From: Geomonas propionica
Lineage (GTDB): Bacteria; Desulfobacterota; Desulfuromonadia; Geobacterales; Geobacteraceae
NCBI RefSeq assembly: GCF_016458235.1
Contig: NZ_JAEMHK010000018.1
Span: forward strand, 48,044 to 112,043
Direction of reading: 5' to 3'
DNA length: 64,000 nt
A model generated the notes under the pieces. It searched no databases. It saw only the letters and a program-made list of their open reading frames with translations, and was not told where the DNA came from. Both the position numbers and the translations under genes were made by a program. Below, one piece after another: positions 45,998 through 53,925 of the stretch. Numbering within the stretch: position 1 is the first letter of the stretch; each line of letters starts with the position of its first letter.

Positions 45998-46012
45998 TAT
46001 CACTCAGTGATA
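45998..46012 (-). promoter_or_regulatory. Palindromic operator candidate of the toxin-antitoxin operon
   Basis: TATCACTCAGTGATA is a perfect 7+7 palindrome 3-6 bases upstream of the toxin start codons; a third AGTGAT-like half-site overlaps the start region. It fits autorepression by the HTH antitoxin. Confidence 0.6.
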
Positions 46013-46047
46013 CATCTGTCGATGCCGGCGCGGTTAACCAGTCGGCA

Positions 46048-46455
46048 TCACGCGAACTCCGCGATGGCCTGCCCGGGCTGAACGGCTTCGCCGACGGAAA
46101 CGAGGATCTTCTCCACCTTGCCTGACATGTGCGCGGTGATGTTGGTCTCCATCTTCATGGCCTCGAGAACCACGAGGAGATCATTGACCTCCAGGTGCTG
46201 CCCCACCTGCGCCACCACCTTGAAGACCACGCCCGCTATCGGACTGCGGCAAATCTTATCCGACCCGGCTGCCGCGCCTCCCGGCGGCGCGCCCGTGACC
46301 GGTGTGGGAGCGGCCATCGGCATGCCTGCCATCGGCGCCGGGGTCGCCTGCACCGTCGTGGTCGGATAGGACTCGGCCAACCGGACCTCTTCGCCCTCCT
46401 CGACTTCCACATCCACCCGGTACTTCTTCCCGTCAATGGTCATGATCAGCTGCAC
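46048..46455 (-). CDS. Biotin carboxyl carrier protein (transcarboxylase 1.3S-like)
   Basis: A 135-residue biotin carrier: N-terminal MTIDGKKYRVDVEVEEGEEV, an Ala/Pro hinge (ATPAPMAGMPMAAPTPVTGAPPG) and a biotinyl domain with the AMKM biotin site in VVLEAMKMETNITAHMSGKV. AAGGAG precedes GTG 46455; an ATG lies four codons in. It should carry CO2 between the 5S-like and 12S-like proteins encoded upstream on the same strand. Last gene of the operon. Confidence 0.93.
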   Translation of the reverse strand: MQLIMTIDGKKYRVDVEVEEGEEVRLAESYPTTTVQATPAPMAGMPMAAPTPVTGAPPGGAAAGSDKICRSPIAGVVFKVVAQVGQHLEVNDLLVVLEAMKMETNITAHMSGKVEKILVSVGEAVQPGQAIAEFA

Positions 46456-46507
46456 GGTGGTCTCCTTGTGCTGCGCGTTTTCTTGTAGTGGCGCAATGTC
46501 CTCGCTC

Positions 46508-46538
46508 CTCTCCCCAGAGGGGGAGGCTGGGAGGGGGG
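46508..46538. repeat. GC-rich intergenic repeat (CCCTCCCAGCC type), copy 2
   Basis: CTCCCCAGAGGGGGAGGCTG followed by GGAGGGGGG; reverse complement matches the copy at 27260-27295. It lies inside the carboxylase operon between the small subunit and the biotin carrier. Confidence 0.65.
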
Positions 46539-46554
46539 AAGTGTTGGGGAAGGA

Positions 46555-46755
46555 TTACGAATGCCGGACGTTGAGGTTATGCGATGCCTGCAGCACCACG
46601 CGGCTCGATTGCCCCCAGGCGTTTGCCTGCATCGGGTCGACGAACCTCGCCCTGCGGATGCGGACGCTCCGGCCCAGGTAGGCCGCTATCGAGGCCGACA
46701 TCACCATCAGCAGTTCAGGCGTTATCTCCTCGTGAGTCTCTGCGCTTTCTTCCAT
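46555..46755 (-). CDS. Small carboxylase-associated protein (OadG/epsilon-like C-terminal motif)
   Basis: A 66-residue protein lacking a membrane segment. The pattern AYLGRSVRIRRARFVDPMQANAWGQSSRVVLQASHN resembles the soluble end of oxaloacetate/methylmalonyl-CoA decarboxylase gamma-delta subunits, where a W..Q.R...SHN motif is conserved. It sits between the 12S-like carboxyltransferase (11 bases upstream) and the biotin carrier, with AAGGAGGGG before the ATG. Probably helps assemble the complex; function otherwise unproven. Confidence 0.75.
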   Translation of the reverse strand: MEESAETHEEITPELLMVMSASIAAYLGRSVRIRRARFVDPMQANAWGQSSRVVLQASHNLNVRHS

Positions 46756-46765
46756 GGTCCCCTCC

Positions 46766-48310
46766 TTACAGTGGGATCAGCCCGTGCTTCTTCATGGGCC
46801 GGAACTCGCGCTTGGTGTGCAGGATGTCGAGCGTCATGGCCAAGTGGCGCCTGGTCTCGGCAGGTTCGATGATATCGTCCACGTCCCGCCTCCCCGCCGC
46901 CGCGTACGGAGTGGCGAAGGTACTCTGGTAGGACTCGATCAACTCCTGTCGCCTCTTCTTCGGGTCCTCGGCCTGTGCGATCTCGTTTCTGAAGATAACG
47001 TTGACCGCTCCCTGCGGCCCCATCACCGCGATCTCGGCGGTGGGCCAAGCAAAGACGCGGTCGGTTTCCAACTCCTTGCCGCACATGGCCAGGAAGGCGC
47101 CACCATAAGCCTTGCGCATGATGACGGTGATCTTGGGAACAGTAGCGGCGGAGTAGGCGAAGAGCATCTTGGCACCGTGGCGGATGATCCCACCCTGCTC
47201 CTGCTGCACGCCCGGCAAGAACCCTGGGACGTCCACCAGCGTGACCAGCGGGATGTTGAACGCATTGCAGAAACGGACGAAGCGCGCCCCCTTGTCGGAG
47301 GCGTTGATATCCAGGGCGCCGGCAAGGACGCTGGGCTGGTTGGCCACAACGCCGACGCTCCGCCCCAGGATGCGGGCGAACCCGACCACGATGTTCGGCG
47401 CGAAGAGCGGTTGGACCTCAAGGAAGTCCCCGCCGTCCACGAGACGCGTGATCACCTGACGCACGTCGTAACCTTTTTTCGGGTCGGTGGGAACCAGGGT
47501 GTTCAGCGTCTTGTCCGGTACCACGATGTCGTCCGCCTCCAGTTGCGGCGGGTCTTCGAGGTTGTTGGACGGGAGGAAGGATAGCAGCCGCTTGCAGATG
47601 CGCAGCGCCACCAGGTCGTTCTCCGCAACGAAGTGTGCGACACCGGCGTAGTTCATTTGGGACAGGGGCCCGCCGAGCGCCTCCGCCGTGATCTCCTCGC
47701 CGGTCGCCTCCTTGATCACGGAGGGGCCGGTGATGAACATGCGCGCGCTGGCGGTCTGGATGATGAAGTCAGTGAGTGCCGGACTGTAGGCGGCGCCGCC
47801 GGCACAGGGGCCGCAGATGAGCGAGATCTGGGGCACCACGCCGGAGAGCATCACGTTGTGGTAGAAGATTTTGCCGTAGCCGGCGAGGGAATCGATCCCT
47901 TCCTGGATGCGGGCGCCACCGGAATCGTTCATGAACACGAAGGGGGTGCCAGTCTTCAGGGCAGAAAGCATCGACTGGACGATCTTGTCGCTATGCACCT
48001 CCCCAGCCGAGCCCCCCGCCACGGTGAAGTCTTGACTCGCCAGGTGCACCAGCCGACCGCCCACCGTTCCCGCGCCGGTCACGACACCTTCAGCGGGGAA
48101 CTCCTTGCCCGCCATGCCGAAGTTGGTGCAGCGGTGTTTGGCGAAGAGACCCACTTCCTGGAAGCTGTCTTTGTCGAGCAGCGTCTCGATGCGCTCCCGC
48201 GCGGTAAGGCTCTGCTGGGCGTGCTGCTGATCGATCTTGGCTCGACCTCCCCCCAGCTTCAGCCTCTCTTTCCTCTCGTTCAGCTCCTTGACCTTTTCCT
48301 CTATCGACAT
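46766..48310 (-). CDS. Acyl-CoA carboxyltransferase subunit (12S/mmdA-type)
   Basis: A 514-residue carboxyltransferase: LNERKERLKLGGGRAKIDQQHAQQSLTARERIE, VFMNDSGGARIQEGIDSLAGYGKIF, CGPCAGGAAYSPALTDF, FITGPSVIKEATGEEI and C-terminal GPQGAVNVIF...GRRDVDDIIEPAETRRHLA. It moves CO2 between carboxybiotin and propionyl-CoA/methylmalonyl-CoA. With the 5S-like subunit upstream this fits methylmalonyl-CoA:pyruvate transcarboxylase; a propionyl-CoA carboxylase is the alternative but no biotin carboxylase gene is seen. Confidence 0.93.
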   Translation of the reverse strand: MSIEEKVKELNERKERLKLGGGRAKIDQQHAQQSLTARERIETLLDKDSFQEVGLFAKHRCTNFGMAGKEFPAEGVVTGAGTVGGRLVHLASQDFTVAGGSAGEVHSDKIVQSMLSALKTGTPFVFMNDSGGARIQEGIDSLAGYGKIFYHNVMLSGVVPQISLICGPCAGGAAYSPALTDFIIQTASARMFITGPSVIKEATGEEITAEALGGPLSQMNYAGVAHFVAENDLVALRICKRLLSFLPSNNLEDPPQLEADDIVVPDKTLNTLVPTDPKKGYDVRQVITRLVDGGDFLEVQPLFAPNIVVGFARILGRSVGVVANQPSVLAGALDINASDKGARFVRFCNAFNIPLVTLVDVPGFLPGVQQEQGGIIRHGAKMLFAYSAATVPKITVIMRKAYGGAFLAMCGKELETDRVFAWPTAEIAVMGPQGAVNVIFRNEIAQAEDPKKRRQELIESYQSTFATPYAAAGRRDVDDIIEPAETRRHLAMTLDILHTKREFRPMKKHGLIPL

Positions 48311-48338
48311 GAGCGCGCTCCTTTAGCGGGTGCGGCGT

Positions 48339-49844
48339 CTATTCCTGGCCGTACGGCGCCACGGTGACCTTGTGCTGCTGACCGCTCAAGGTGACCGTGT
48401 AGGTGACGGGGCCGGTGATCTTGCCGGGATGCCCCTCGGGGATGTTGGTTTCGGAAGCGCCGGTGGCAGGGTCCTTGCCAACGTTTCTCGGCCCTTCGTG
48501 CCTGCTGGCGAAGAACTTGGGCGCCACCTGCGGGAACAGGGCGTAGGTGAGCACATCCTCATCGCTGCCGTCGCATCCTTCCAGCGGCATCGCCGCCGCG
48601 CGCAGCTTGTCCCATTCCGGCTCCAGGAGGTCGGCGGGGCGCACGGTGATCGGCTCCTTCTTCGCGTGCCGACGGGCCATTTCCACCACCTCGGGGTTCA
48701 GCTCACCTGGGGCGGCGCCGTAGTAGCCGAGCATCAGGTCGGCGAACTCCCCAGTCAGCACCTTATAGCGTCCCATCAAGGTGTTCAGCACCGCCTGCGT
48801 GCCCACGATTTGGCTGGTCGGAGTGACCAGCGGCACGTAGCCGGTATCCTTGCGCACCACCGGGATTTCATCCAGCACCTCGTGCATGCGGTCTGCCGCC
48901 CCCTGCTGCTTCAGCTGGCTTTCCATGTTGGAGAGCATGCCGCCGGGGATCTGGCTCCTGAAGATCTCCGTCTCGACGCCGGTCACGGTGGATAGGAATT
49001 CGCGGTAGCGGGGCAGGATCTTTGAGAAATGCTCCTTGACCCGCAGCATCCGGCCGAGAGCGATCTTCGTGGCATTGCCAGTGTGCTCCAGCATCTCTAT
49101 GAAGCTCTCGGTCGGGTTGTGACCAGGGCCGAGGGACATGGAACTGACTGCCGTGTCGACGCCGTCCACGCCGGCCTCGACCGCTTTCATCAGGCTCACC
49201 ATAGTGACGCCCGTGGTGGCATGGACGTGCAACTGGATTCGGGTCTGCTCGCCGCAGTACTCCTTGATGCCGCGTACCAGTTCGTAGGCCGCCTGAGGTT
49301 TGATGAGGGCCGCCATATCCTTGATGCAAATGGAGTCGCACCCCATCTCCACCAGGTGTTTCGCCTGGTCGAGGTAGGCCTGGGTGGTGTGGATCGGGCT
49401 TACGGTGTAGGAGATGGCACCTTGGGCGTGTTTGCCGGCTTTCTTGACCGCCTTGACCGATCGCTCCAGGTTGCGCAGGTCGTTGAGCGCGTCGAAAAGG
49501 CGAAAGACATCGATGCCGTTCTCGGCGCTCTTCTGGACGAAGCGATCCACCACCTCGTCCTGGTAGTGCCGGTAGCCGAGCAGGTTCTGGCCCCGCAGCA
49601 GCATCTGCAGCGGCGTCTTGGGCATAAGCGACTTGAAGGTGCGCAGCCTTGCCCAGGGGTCTTCGTTCAGAAACCTGATGCAGGCGTCGTAGGTCGCGCC
49701 CCCCCAGCACTCAAGAGACCAGAAGCCGGCGTTATCGAGGTCCTCGCAGGCGGGGATCATGTCGTCAATGCCCAGGCGGGTGGCTATCAGGCTCTGGTGG
49801 GCATCGCGCAGGGCCAACTCGGTGATGTCGATGATACGGTTCAT
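48339..49844 (-). CDS. Carboxyltransferase of oxaloacetate/pyruvate type (transcarboxylase 5S-like)
   Basis: A 501-residue DRE-TIM protein: ITELALRDAHQSLIATR, FWSLECWGGATYDACIRFLNEDPW, the carboxylated-lysine region DSICIKDMAALIKP, metal-binding LHVHATTGV and PGGMLSNMESQL. It transfers CO2 between biotin and pyruvate/oxaloacetate. No C-terminal biotin domain is fused: the protein ends after a short YTVTLSGQQHKV strand. First gene of the operon 5S, 12S, small protein, biotin carrier. GGGGGGAG precedes the ATG. Confidence 0.94.
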   Translation of the reverse strand: MNRIIDITELALRDAHQSLIATRLGIDDMIPACEDLDNAGFWSLECWGGATYDACIRFLNEDPWARLRTFKSLMPKTPLQMLLRGQNLLGYRHYQDEVVDRFVQKSAENGIDVFRLFDALNDLRNLERSVKAVKKAGKHAQGAISYTVSPIHTTQAYLDQAKHLVEMGCDSICIKDMAALIKPQAAYELVRGIKEYCGEQTRIQLHVHATTGVTMVSLMKAVEAGVDGVDTAVSSMSLGPGHNPTESFIEMLEHTGNATKIALGRMLRVKEHFSKILPRYREFLSTVTGVETEIFRSQIPGGMLSNMESQLKQQGAADRMHEVLDEIPVVRKDTGYVPLVTPTSQIVGTQAVLNTLMGRYKVLTGEFADLMLGYYGAAPGELNPEVVEMARRHAKKEPITVRPADLLEPEWDKLRAAAMPLEGCDGSDEDVLTYALFPQVAPKFFASRHEGPRNVGKDPATGASETNIPEGHPGKITGPVTYTVTLSGQQHKVTVAPYGQE

Positions 49845-49951
49845 ATCTCCCCCCTTTCCACGAAGGGATAGTGTACGGGAAGGATACTCATTGGCAATAG
49901 CTAATGTCGATTTTAAGGTGGGGGTTGGGCGGGCGCGCAGCGCGCAAGGGG

Positions 49952-50968
49952 TTAGGCTTCGAGGATGTCGCGGTAGAGAGCGAGGTAGGCACCGGCTTCT
50001 TTTTCGGGACAGCAGCTGTCACCAACCAGACACCTGCCGTTCTTCCCTAACCGGTCACGCAGGTGAGCATCAGCCACCAACTGTTCGGCTTTGCCGCAGA
50101 AATCGGCGGGGCTGTGGTAAACCAGACCGGTAACGCCGTCCCTGATGATGGAACGGTTCCCCTCGATGTCGGACACCAAGACGGGCTTGGCGTAGGCAAG
50201 GGCCTCCAGGATGGTGTTCGCCATCCCTCCTTCGGTAAGGGAGGTGTTCAACACGACGTCGACCCGCCGGTACAGTTCTCCCATGGCGTCGTGGGCCACC
50301 ACGCCGAGATAACGGGCGAACGGATACCGCTCCAGCGCTTCCATGACCTCCGCAGCATAGCCGTTTTCCAGCACCGGACCGGCCAACTCCAGCCGGACCT
50401 GCGGATAGCGGGCCTGTAGCTCGGCCAAGGGCGCCAAGGGGAACATCACGTTCTTCACCGGACGCAGCCCGGCGGGAAGCAGGAAAACGAATTCATCCCC
50501 GGCATCCTTCTCCACCGGAGCGTATTGTGCCGGAAGCTCCACCCCCTGGTGAATCAGGACGGTCCGCTCTTCGAGGCTCGGGAGATGCTCTCCCAGGCGT
50601 TTTTTCACACAGGCATGAAATGCCACCAGCCGCGCCGCGCCGCGCAGCGCGCCGTGCATCTCCAGGCCGCGCTGGTCGCAAAGCGCCTGGTAGATGTCGG
50701 TCCCGGTCAGCGTGATCAGGTAGGGGATGCCAAGCGACTTGGACAGCGCGTGCGCCACCCTGCCGCCTTGATAGGCGTGAAAGGCATGCAGCAACTGCGG
50801 CGCGAACTCCTCGACCTCAGCTTGCAGACGCTCGCCCGCCAGCCGTCCCACTGGGAAAACCCGCACCTCGCACCCCAAAAGCCTGAGCTGGCCCTCGATG
50901 CGCCTTACCGTGACGGCGTTGCCGGTTTCCGCGGGATAGTAGTTGGGGGCGATGATGCCGACACGCAT
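49952..50968 (-). CDS. Glycosyltransferase family 4 protein
   Basis: A 338-residue GT-B enzyme: VGIIAPNYYPAETGNAVTVRRIEGQL (N-domain), GTDIYQALC, GLRPVKNVMFPLAPLAEL and the C-terminal donor-binding site VVLNTSLTEGGMANTILEALAYAKPVLVSDIEGN. It transfers a sugar from a nucleotide donor; the acceptor is unknown. AGAGG is near the ATG. Not part of a polysaccharide cluster here; an MBL gene is divergent. Confidence 0.88.
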   Translation of the reverse strand: MRVGIIAPNYYPAETGNAVTVRRIEGQLRLLGCEVRVFPVGRLAGERLQAEVEEFAPQLLHAFHAYQGGRVAHALSKSLGIPYLITLTGTDIYQALCDQRGLEMHGALRGAARLVAFHACVKKRLGEHLPSLEERTVLIHQGVELPAQYAPVEKDAGDEFVFLLPAGLRPVKNVMFPLAPLAELQARYPQVRLELAGPVLENGYAAEVMEALERYPFARYLGVVAHDAMGELYRRVDVVLNTSLTEGGMANTILEALAYAKPVLVSDIEGNRSIIRDGVTGLVYHSPADFCGKAEQLVADAHLRDRLGKNGRCLVGDSCCPEKEAGAYLALYRDILEA

Positions 50969-51060
50969 GGGGGGGAACCTCTGCTAAAGTTTTTTGCAAC
51001 GGCCATCATTAGAAAGCATAGACCGCAGCAGCCTCTGATAATAGCCGCAAAACCCGCACT

Positions 51061-51084
51061 AGGCAAGGGATAAACCCCTTGCCT
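51061..51084. promoter_or_regulatory. Hairpin in the divergent spacer before the MBL gene
   Basis: AGGCAAGGG (51061-51069) pairs perfectly with CCCTTGCCT (51076-51084). It lies 47 bases before the MBL start; no T run follows. Role unknown. Confidence 0.45.
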
Positions 51085-51130
51085 CACTCAAAGGATCATG
51101 GTACTTTACCCGCATTCCGAGGTGCGACAC

Positions 51131-51886
51131 ATGAAAATTACCATCCTCGGCTCTGGCACTTCGACCGGGGTTCCCATGGTCGGCTGCCACTGCCAGGTCT
51201 GCGGTTCCTCTGACCCGCGCGACAAGAGAACACGTGCCTCCATCCTGGTCGAGTCCCGTGGCCAACGCATCCTCGTCGATACCTCGACCGACTTGAGGAT
51301 GCAGGCGCTGCGGGAAGGGATTCCGCAGATCGACGCCGTTCTGCTCACCCATACCCACGCCGACCACATCCATGGCATCGATGATTTGCGCGGCTTCCAT
51401 TTCATCCACCGCAGGGTGATCCCTTGTTACGCCAGCCAGGACACCCTTGACCAGGTGCGCAGCAACTTCTCGTACATCTTCGAGGGGCTGCACTCCGAGG
51501 GATACTGGCCGCTTTTGGAGGCTTGTCCCGTAGCGGCTCCCTTTGACCTGTTCGGCTGTCGCGTGACCCCGGTGCCGATCAGGCATGGTTCCTTCCTGGC
51601 CACCGGATACCGCTTCGACAATGCTGCCTACCTCACCGACTGCAGCGAGATACCGGACCAGTCGCTGTCCCTGTTACAGGGTCTCGACCTGATGATCATC
51701 GATGGCCTGCGCTTTTCCCCACACCCCAACCATTTCAACATTGAGGGTGCGCTCAAGATGTCGGAACTGCTGAAACCGCGCCGCACCGTACTGACCCACC
51801 TCACCCACGAGGTGCATCACAGCGACGGTCAGCGACTCCCCCAGGGCGTTGAATTCGCCTACGACGGCATGACGGTCGAGCTTTGA
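51131..51886 (+). CDS. MBL-fold metallo-hydrolase (PhnP-like)
   Basis: A 251-residue beta-lactamase-fold protein: KITILGSGTSTGVPMVGCHC, RILVDTSTDLRMQAL, metal motif THTHADHIHGIDDL (HxHxDH), VTPVPIRHGSF, YLTDCSEIP and C-terminal LTHLTHEVHH. It resembles phosphodiesterases of the PhnP/RNase-Z-like group that cleave cyclic or 2',3'-phosphodiesters. GAGGTG precedes ATG 51131; the frame starts at 51098. It is followed by the TIGR04442-like gene after 37 bases. Confidence 0.92.
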   Translation: MKITILGSGTSTGVPMVGCHCQVCGSSDPRDKRTRASILVESRGQRILVDTSTDLRMQALREGIPQIDAVLLTHTHADHIHGIDDLRGFHFIHRRVIPCYASQDTLDQVRSNFSYIFEGLHSEGYWPLLEACPVAAPFDLFGCRVTPVPIRHGSFLATGYRFDNAAYLTDCSEIPDQSLSLLQGLDLMIIDGLRFSPHPNHFNIEGALKMSELLKPRRTVLTHLTHEVHHSDGQRLPQGVEFAYDGMTVEL

Positions 51887-51923
51887 AGACGAACCAAATG
51901 AACCTGAGAAACGGACGGAACTG

Positions 51924-53768
51924 ATGTTCAGAGACATTCGGCTGCACGGCTATGCAAACGACCAGATCGAGTTCTACGCCATCACGGCGGGTAGCGAGGC
52001 GTACAACCGCTACTTCTTCAACACCGACCCCTCCGATCCCGACGAGATCCGGTTCTTCTCTCCTGGCAACGAATTCATCATCGCCAAGAACGGCATCAGC
52101 CACCGGGGCAACGGCGGGTCCTTCTGCGAGTACATGTTCGGCGTGGACCAACCCATCGCCGACCTGGCCAAGGAAGAGGTCTCCAACCGGCTCATCATCT
52201 ACGGCACCCACAACGATCACAGAAGCGGCACCCTTAGGTTCAGCGACCGCACCGAAGGGTACCTGAGCTACGACAAGATCTTCTTCGATGGCAACGCCAT
52301 CTTCAACTACTTCTTCGCCTTGACCGGCGCCGACTTTTCCTGCCCCATGCACGAGCAGCAGGAGCGCATCCTCAGGGTGCTGGGAAAAGCTCTCAAGCGC
52401 TCCGGCGCGGTAGGCGAAGAGCAGGATAACCTGATCATTCGGGAGATCCTGGAGATCGTCGACGAACCGAACGCCCACCTCTTCCTCTTCAAGCTGATCA
52501 ACGTCCGGCACCGCGAGTACAGCGAGGCCTTCAAGTCGCTCTACTTCAACAACAAGAAGATCACCGACTCGGAGTTCCAGTCCCTGGCCATGCTCGCCGA
52601 GCGCTACGGCATCGACCGTTATCAGCAGGAGCGAATCCGTATCGATGTGATGTACAAGCACCCGGACAACCGGCGCATCGTCGACGAGTACAAGAACATC
52701 CTGATCGCCTGCAACCGCAAAGGGGAGATCAACAAGCTGGAGAACGCGCGCCTGACCCGGCTGAAGACCCTGTCGGTGCGCAACAAGATCCCCGGGGCAC
52801 TCTTCTATACGCTGGACGAGATGCTCAAGAAGGACAAGAAACTGGTCGACCTGGAGGAGAGCAACTACATCTCCGAGACCAGGCAGATCCTGGAGGGGAT
52901 GTTCCTCTCCGAGCGGCACATCGAGAGCACCATTGAGCCGGAGGACATGCTGAAGCTGCTCTTCGCCAAGAAGCAGGCCGCCGAGAACCGCGACCACGCC
53001 TTTGAGGAGATGCTGCTTGACGCCAGCAAGGCCTGCGACGAGAAGATCCGCGACGGCGCCGACATCTCGATCCTCGAAGGGTACTCGTACATCATCACCT
53101 ACTTCGACCGTTACGACGCCACCTCTTCGGCCATCAACCAGCTGGCCTTCATGGAGAACGTCAGGATCTCGGAGGAGATGATCCGCAGCCTTCTTGGCAA
53201 CAAGCACGCCTTCGACATGCTGGCCCCCGACCTGTTCACCAAGCTCTTCCTCTCCGGCATCTTCGAGGACAAGTACTTGGGGACCTACGGCCGCAAGAAG
53301 GTGAGTCACCTCGCCTCGGGGCTGAAACTCATCGAGGAGAACCGGCTCACCACCACCGCGCTCCTGGAGCAGTTGGTGCGGATCGACAGCGACGAGCGGC
53401 TGCACCTCACCCTGCTCGAACACGTCAAGGACCGGATTCGCAACTTCTACTCGAAGTACGCCACCAAGGGAGACCAGGACGCGCTGAAGAAGGAGCTCAC
53501 CGAGGAACTCCTCAACAAGAAGCTCATCGACGGCGACATCCCGGATCGCCTGTTCCACGAAGCCATCCTCACCATCAAGAAGGAGGCGGTCTACATCCAC
53601 AACCTACTGCCGCAGATCATCATGGAGAAGAACTCCTCGCTGCGTGAGGACTTCCTGGAAAACTCCGGTCTTGATCGTTTCTACGTGGAGGAACTCGAGC
53701 GCGAATTCTTCGAGCTTAACGGCCTGAACCTCGAGGAGCTGTACCAGATCAGGAAAGGGTTCAACTAA
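51924..53768 (+). CDS. Conserved hypothetical protein (TIGR04442-like)
   Basis: A 614-residue, largely helical protein without membrane segments. It begins MFRDIRLHGYANDQIEFYAIT and has long charged helices (ILRVLGKALKRSG, KELTEELLNKKLIDGDIPDRL), ending EELYQIRKGFN. I match it by memory to the TIGR04442 family of deltaproteobacteria, which has no known function; this is moderate confidence. It lies immediately upstream of a GAF/sigma-54 activator with only a promoter and repeat between, so a shared pathway is likely. The ribosome site is weak (ACGGA). Confidence 0.8.
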   Translation: MFRDIRLHGYANDQIEFYAITAGSEAYNRYFFNTDPSDPDEIRFFSPGNEFIIAKNGISHRGNGGSFCEYMFGVDQPIADLAKEEVSNRLIIYGTHNDHRSGTLRFSDRTEGYLSYDKIFFDGNAIFNYFFALTGADFSCPMHEQQERILRVLGKALKRSGAVGEEQDNLIIREILEIVDEPNAHLFLFKLINVRHREYSEAFKSLYFNNKKITDSEFQSLAMLAERYGIDRYQQERIRIDVMYKHPDNRRIVDEYKNILIACNRKGEINKLENARLTRLKTLSVRNKIPGALFYTLDEMLKKDKKLVDLEESNYISETRQILEGMFLSERHIESTIEPEDMLKLLFAKKQAAENRDHAFEEMLLDASKACDEKIRDGADISILEGYSYIITYFDRYDATSSAINQLAFMENVRISEEMIRSLLGNKHAFDMLAPDLFTKLFLSGIFEDKYLGTYGRKKVSHLASGLKLIEENRLTTTALLEQLVRIDSDERLHLTLLEHVKDRIRNFYSKYATKGDQDALKKELTEELLNKKLIDGDIPDRLFHEAILTIKKEAVYIHNLLPQIIMEKNSSLREDFLENSGLDRFYVEELEREFFELNGLNLEELYQIRKGFN

Positions 53769-53782
53769 GGACAAAGGCCAGG

Positions 53783-53809
53783 GGGCGAATGATTATTCGC
53801 CCCTACACG
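53783..53809. repeat. Dispersed palindromic repeat, copy 3
   Basis: GGGGCGAAT (53783-53791), loop GATT and ATTCGCCCC (53796-53804), then TACAC. Same family as 2159-2184 and 29773-29808. Confidence 0.85.
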
Positions 53810-53860
53810 CGCCCTCCGCTCAACCTTCGGCCCTTCGGCCACCACTCCCACCACTCCCCC

Positions 53861-53889
53861 TTGACACCCGCCATCAATTCCTCTAGTGT
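53861..53889 (+). promoter_or_regulatory. Predicted promoter of the sigma-54 activator gene
   Basis: TTGACA (53861-53866), 17-base spacer and TAGTGT (53884-53889), 37 bases before the start codon. The -10 is only half-matching. Confidence 0.5.
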
Positions 53890-53925
53890 GCTCCACGTGT
53901 GTAATTTTTCTACTCAGAGGCTCGC

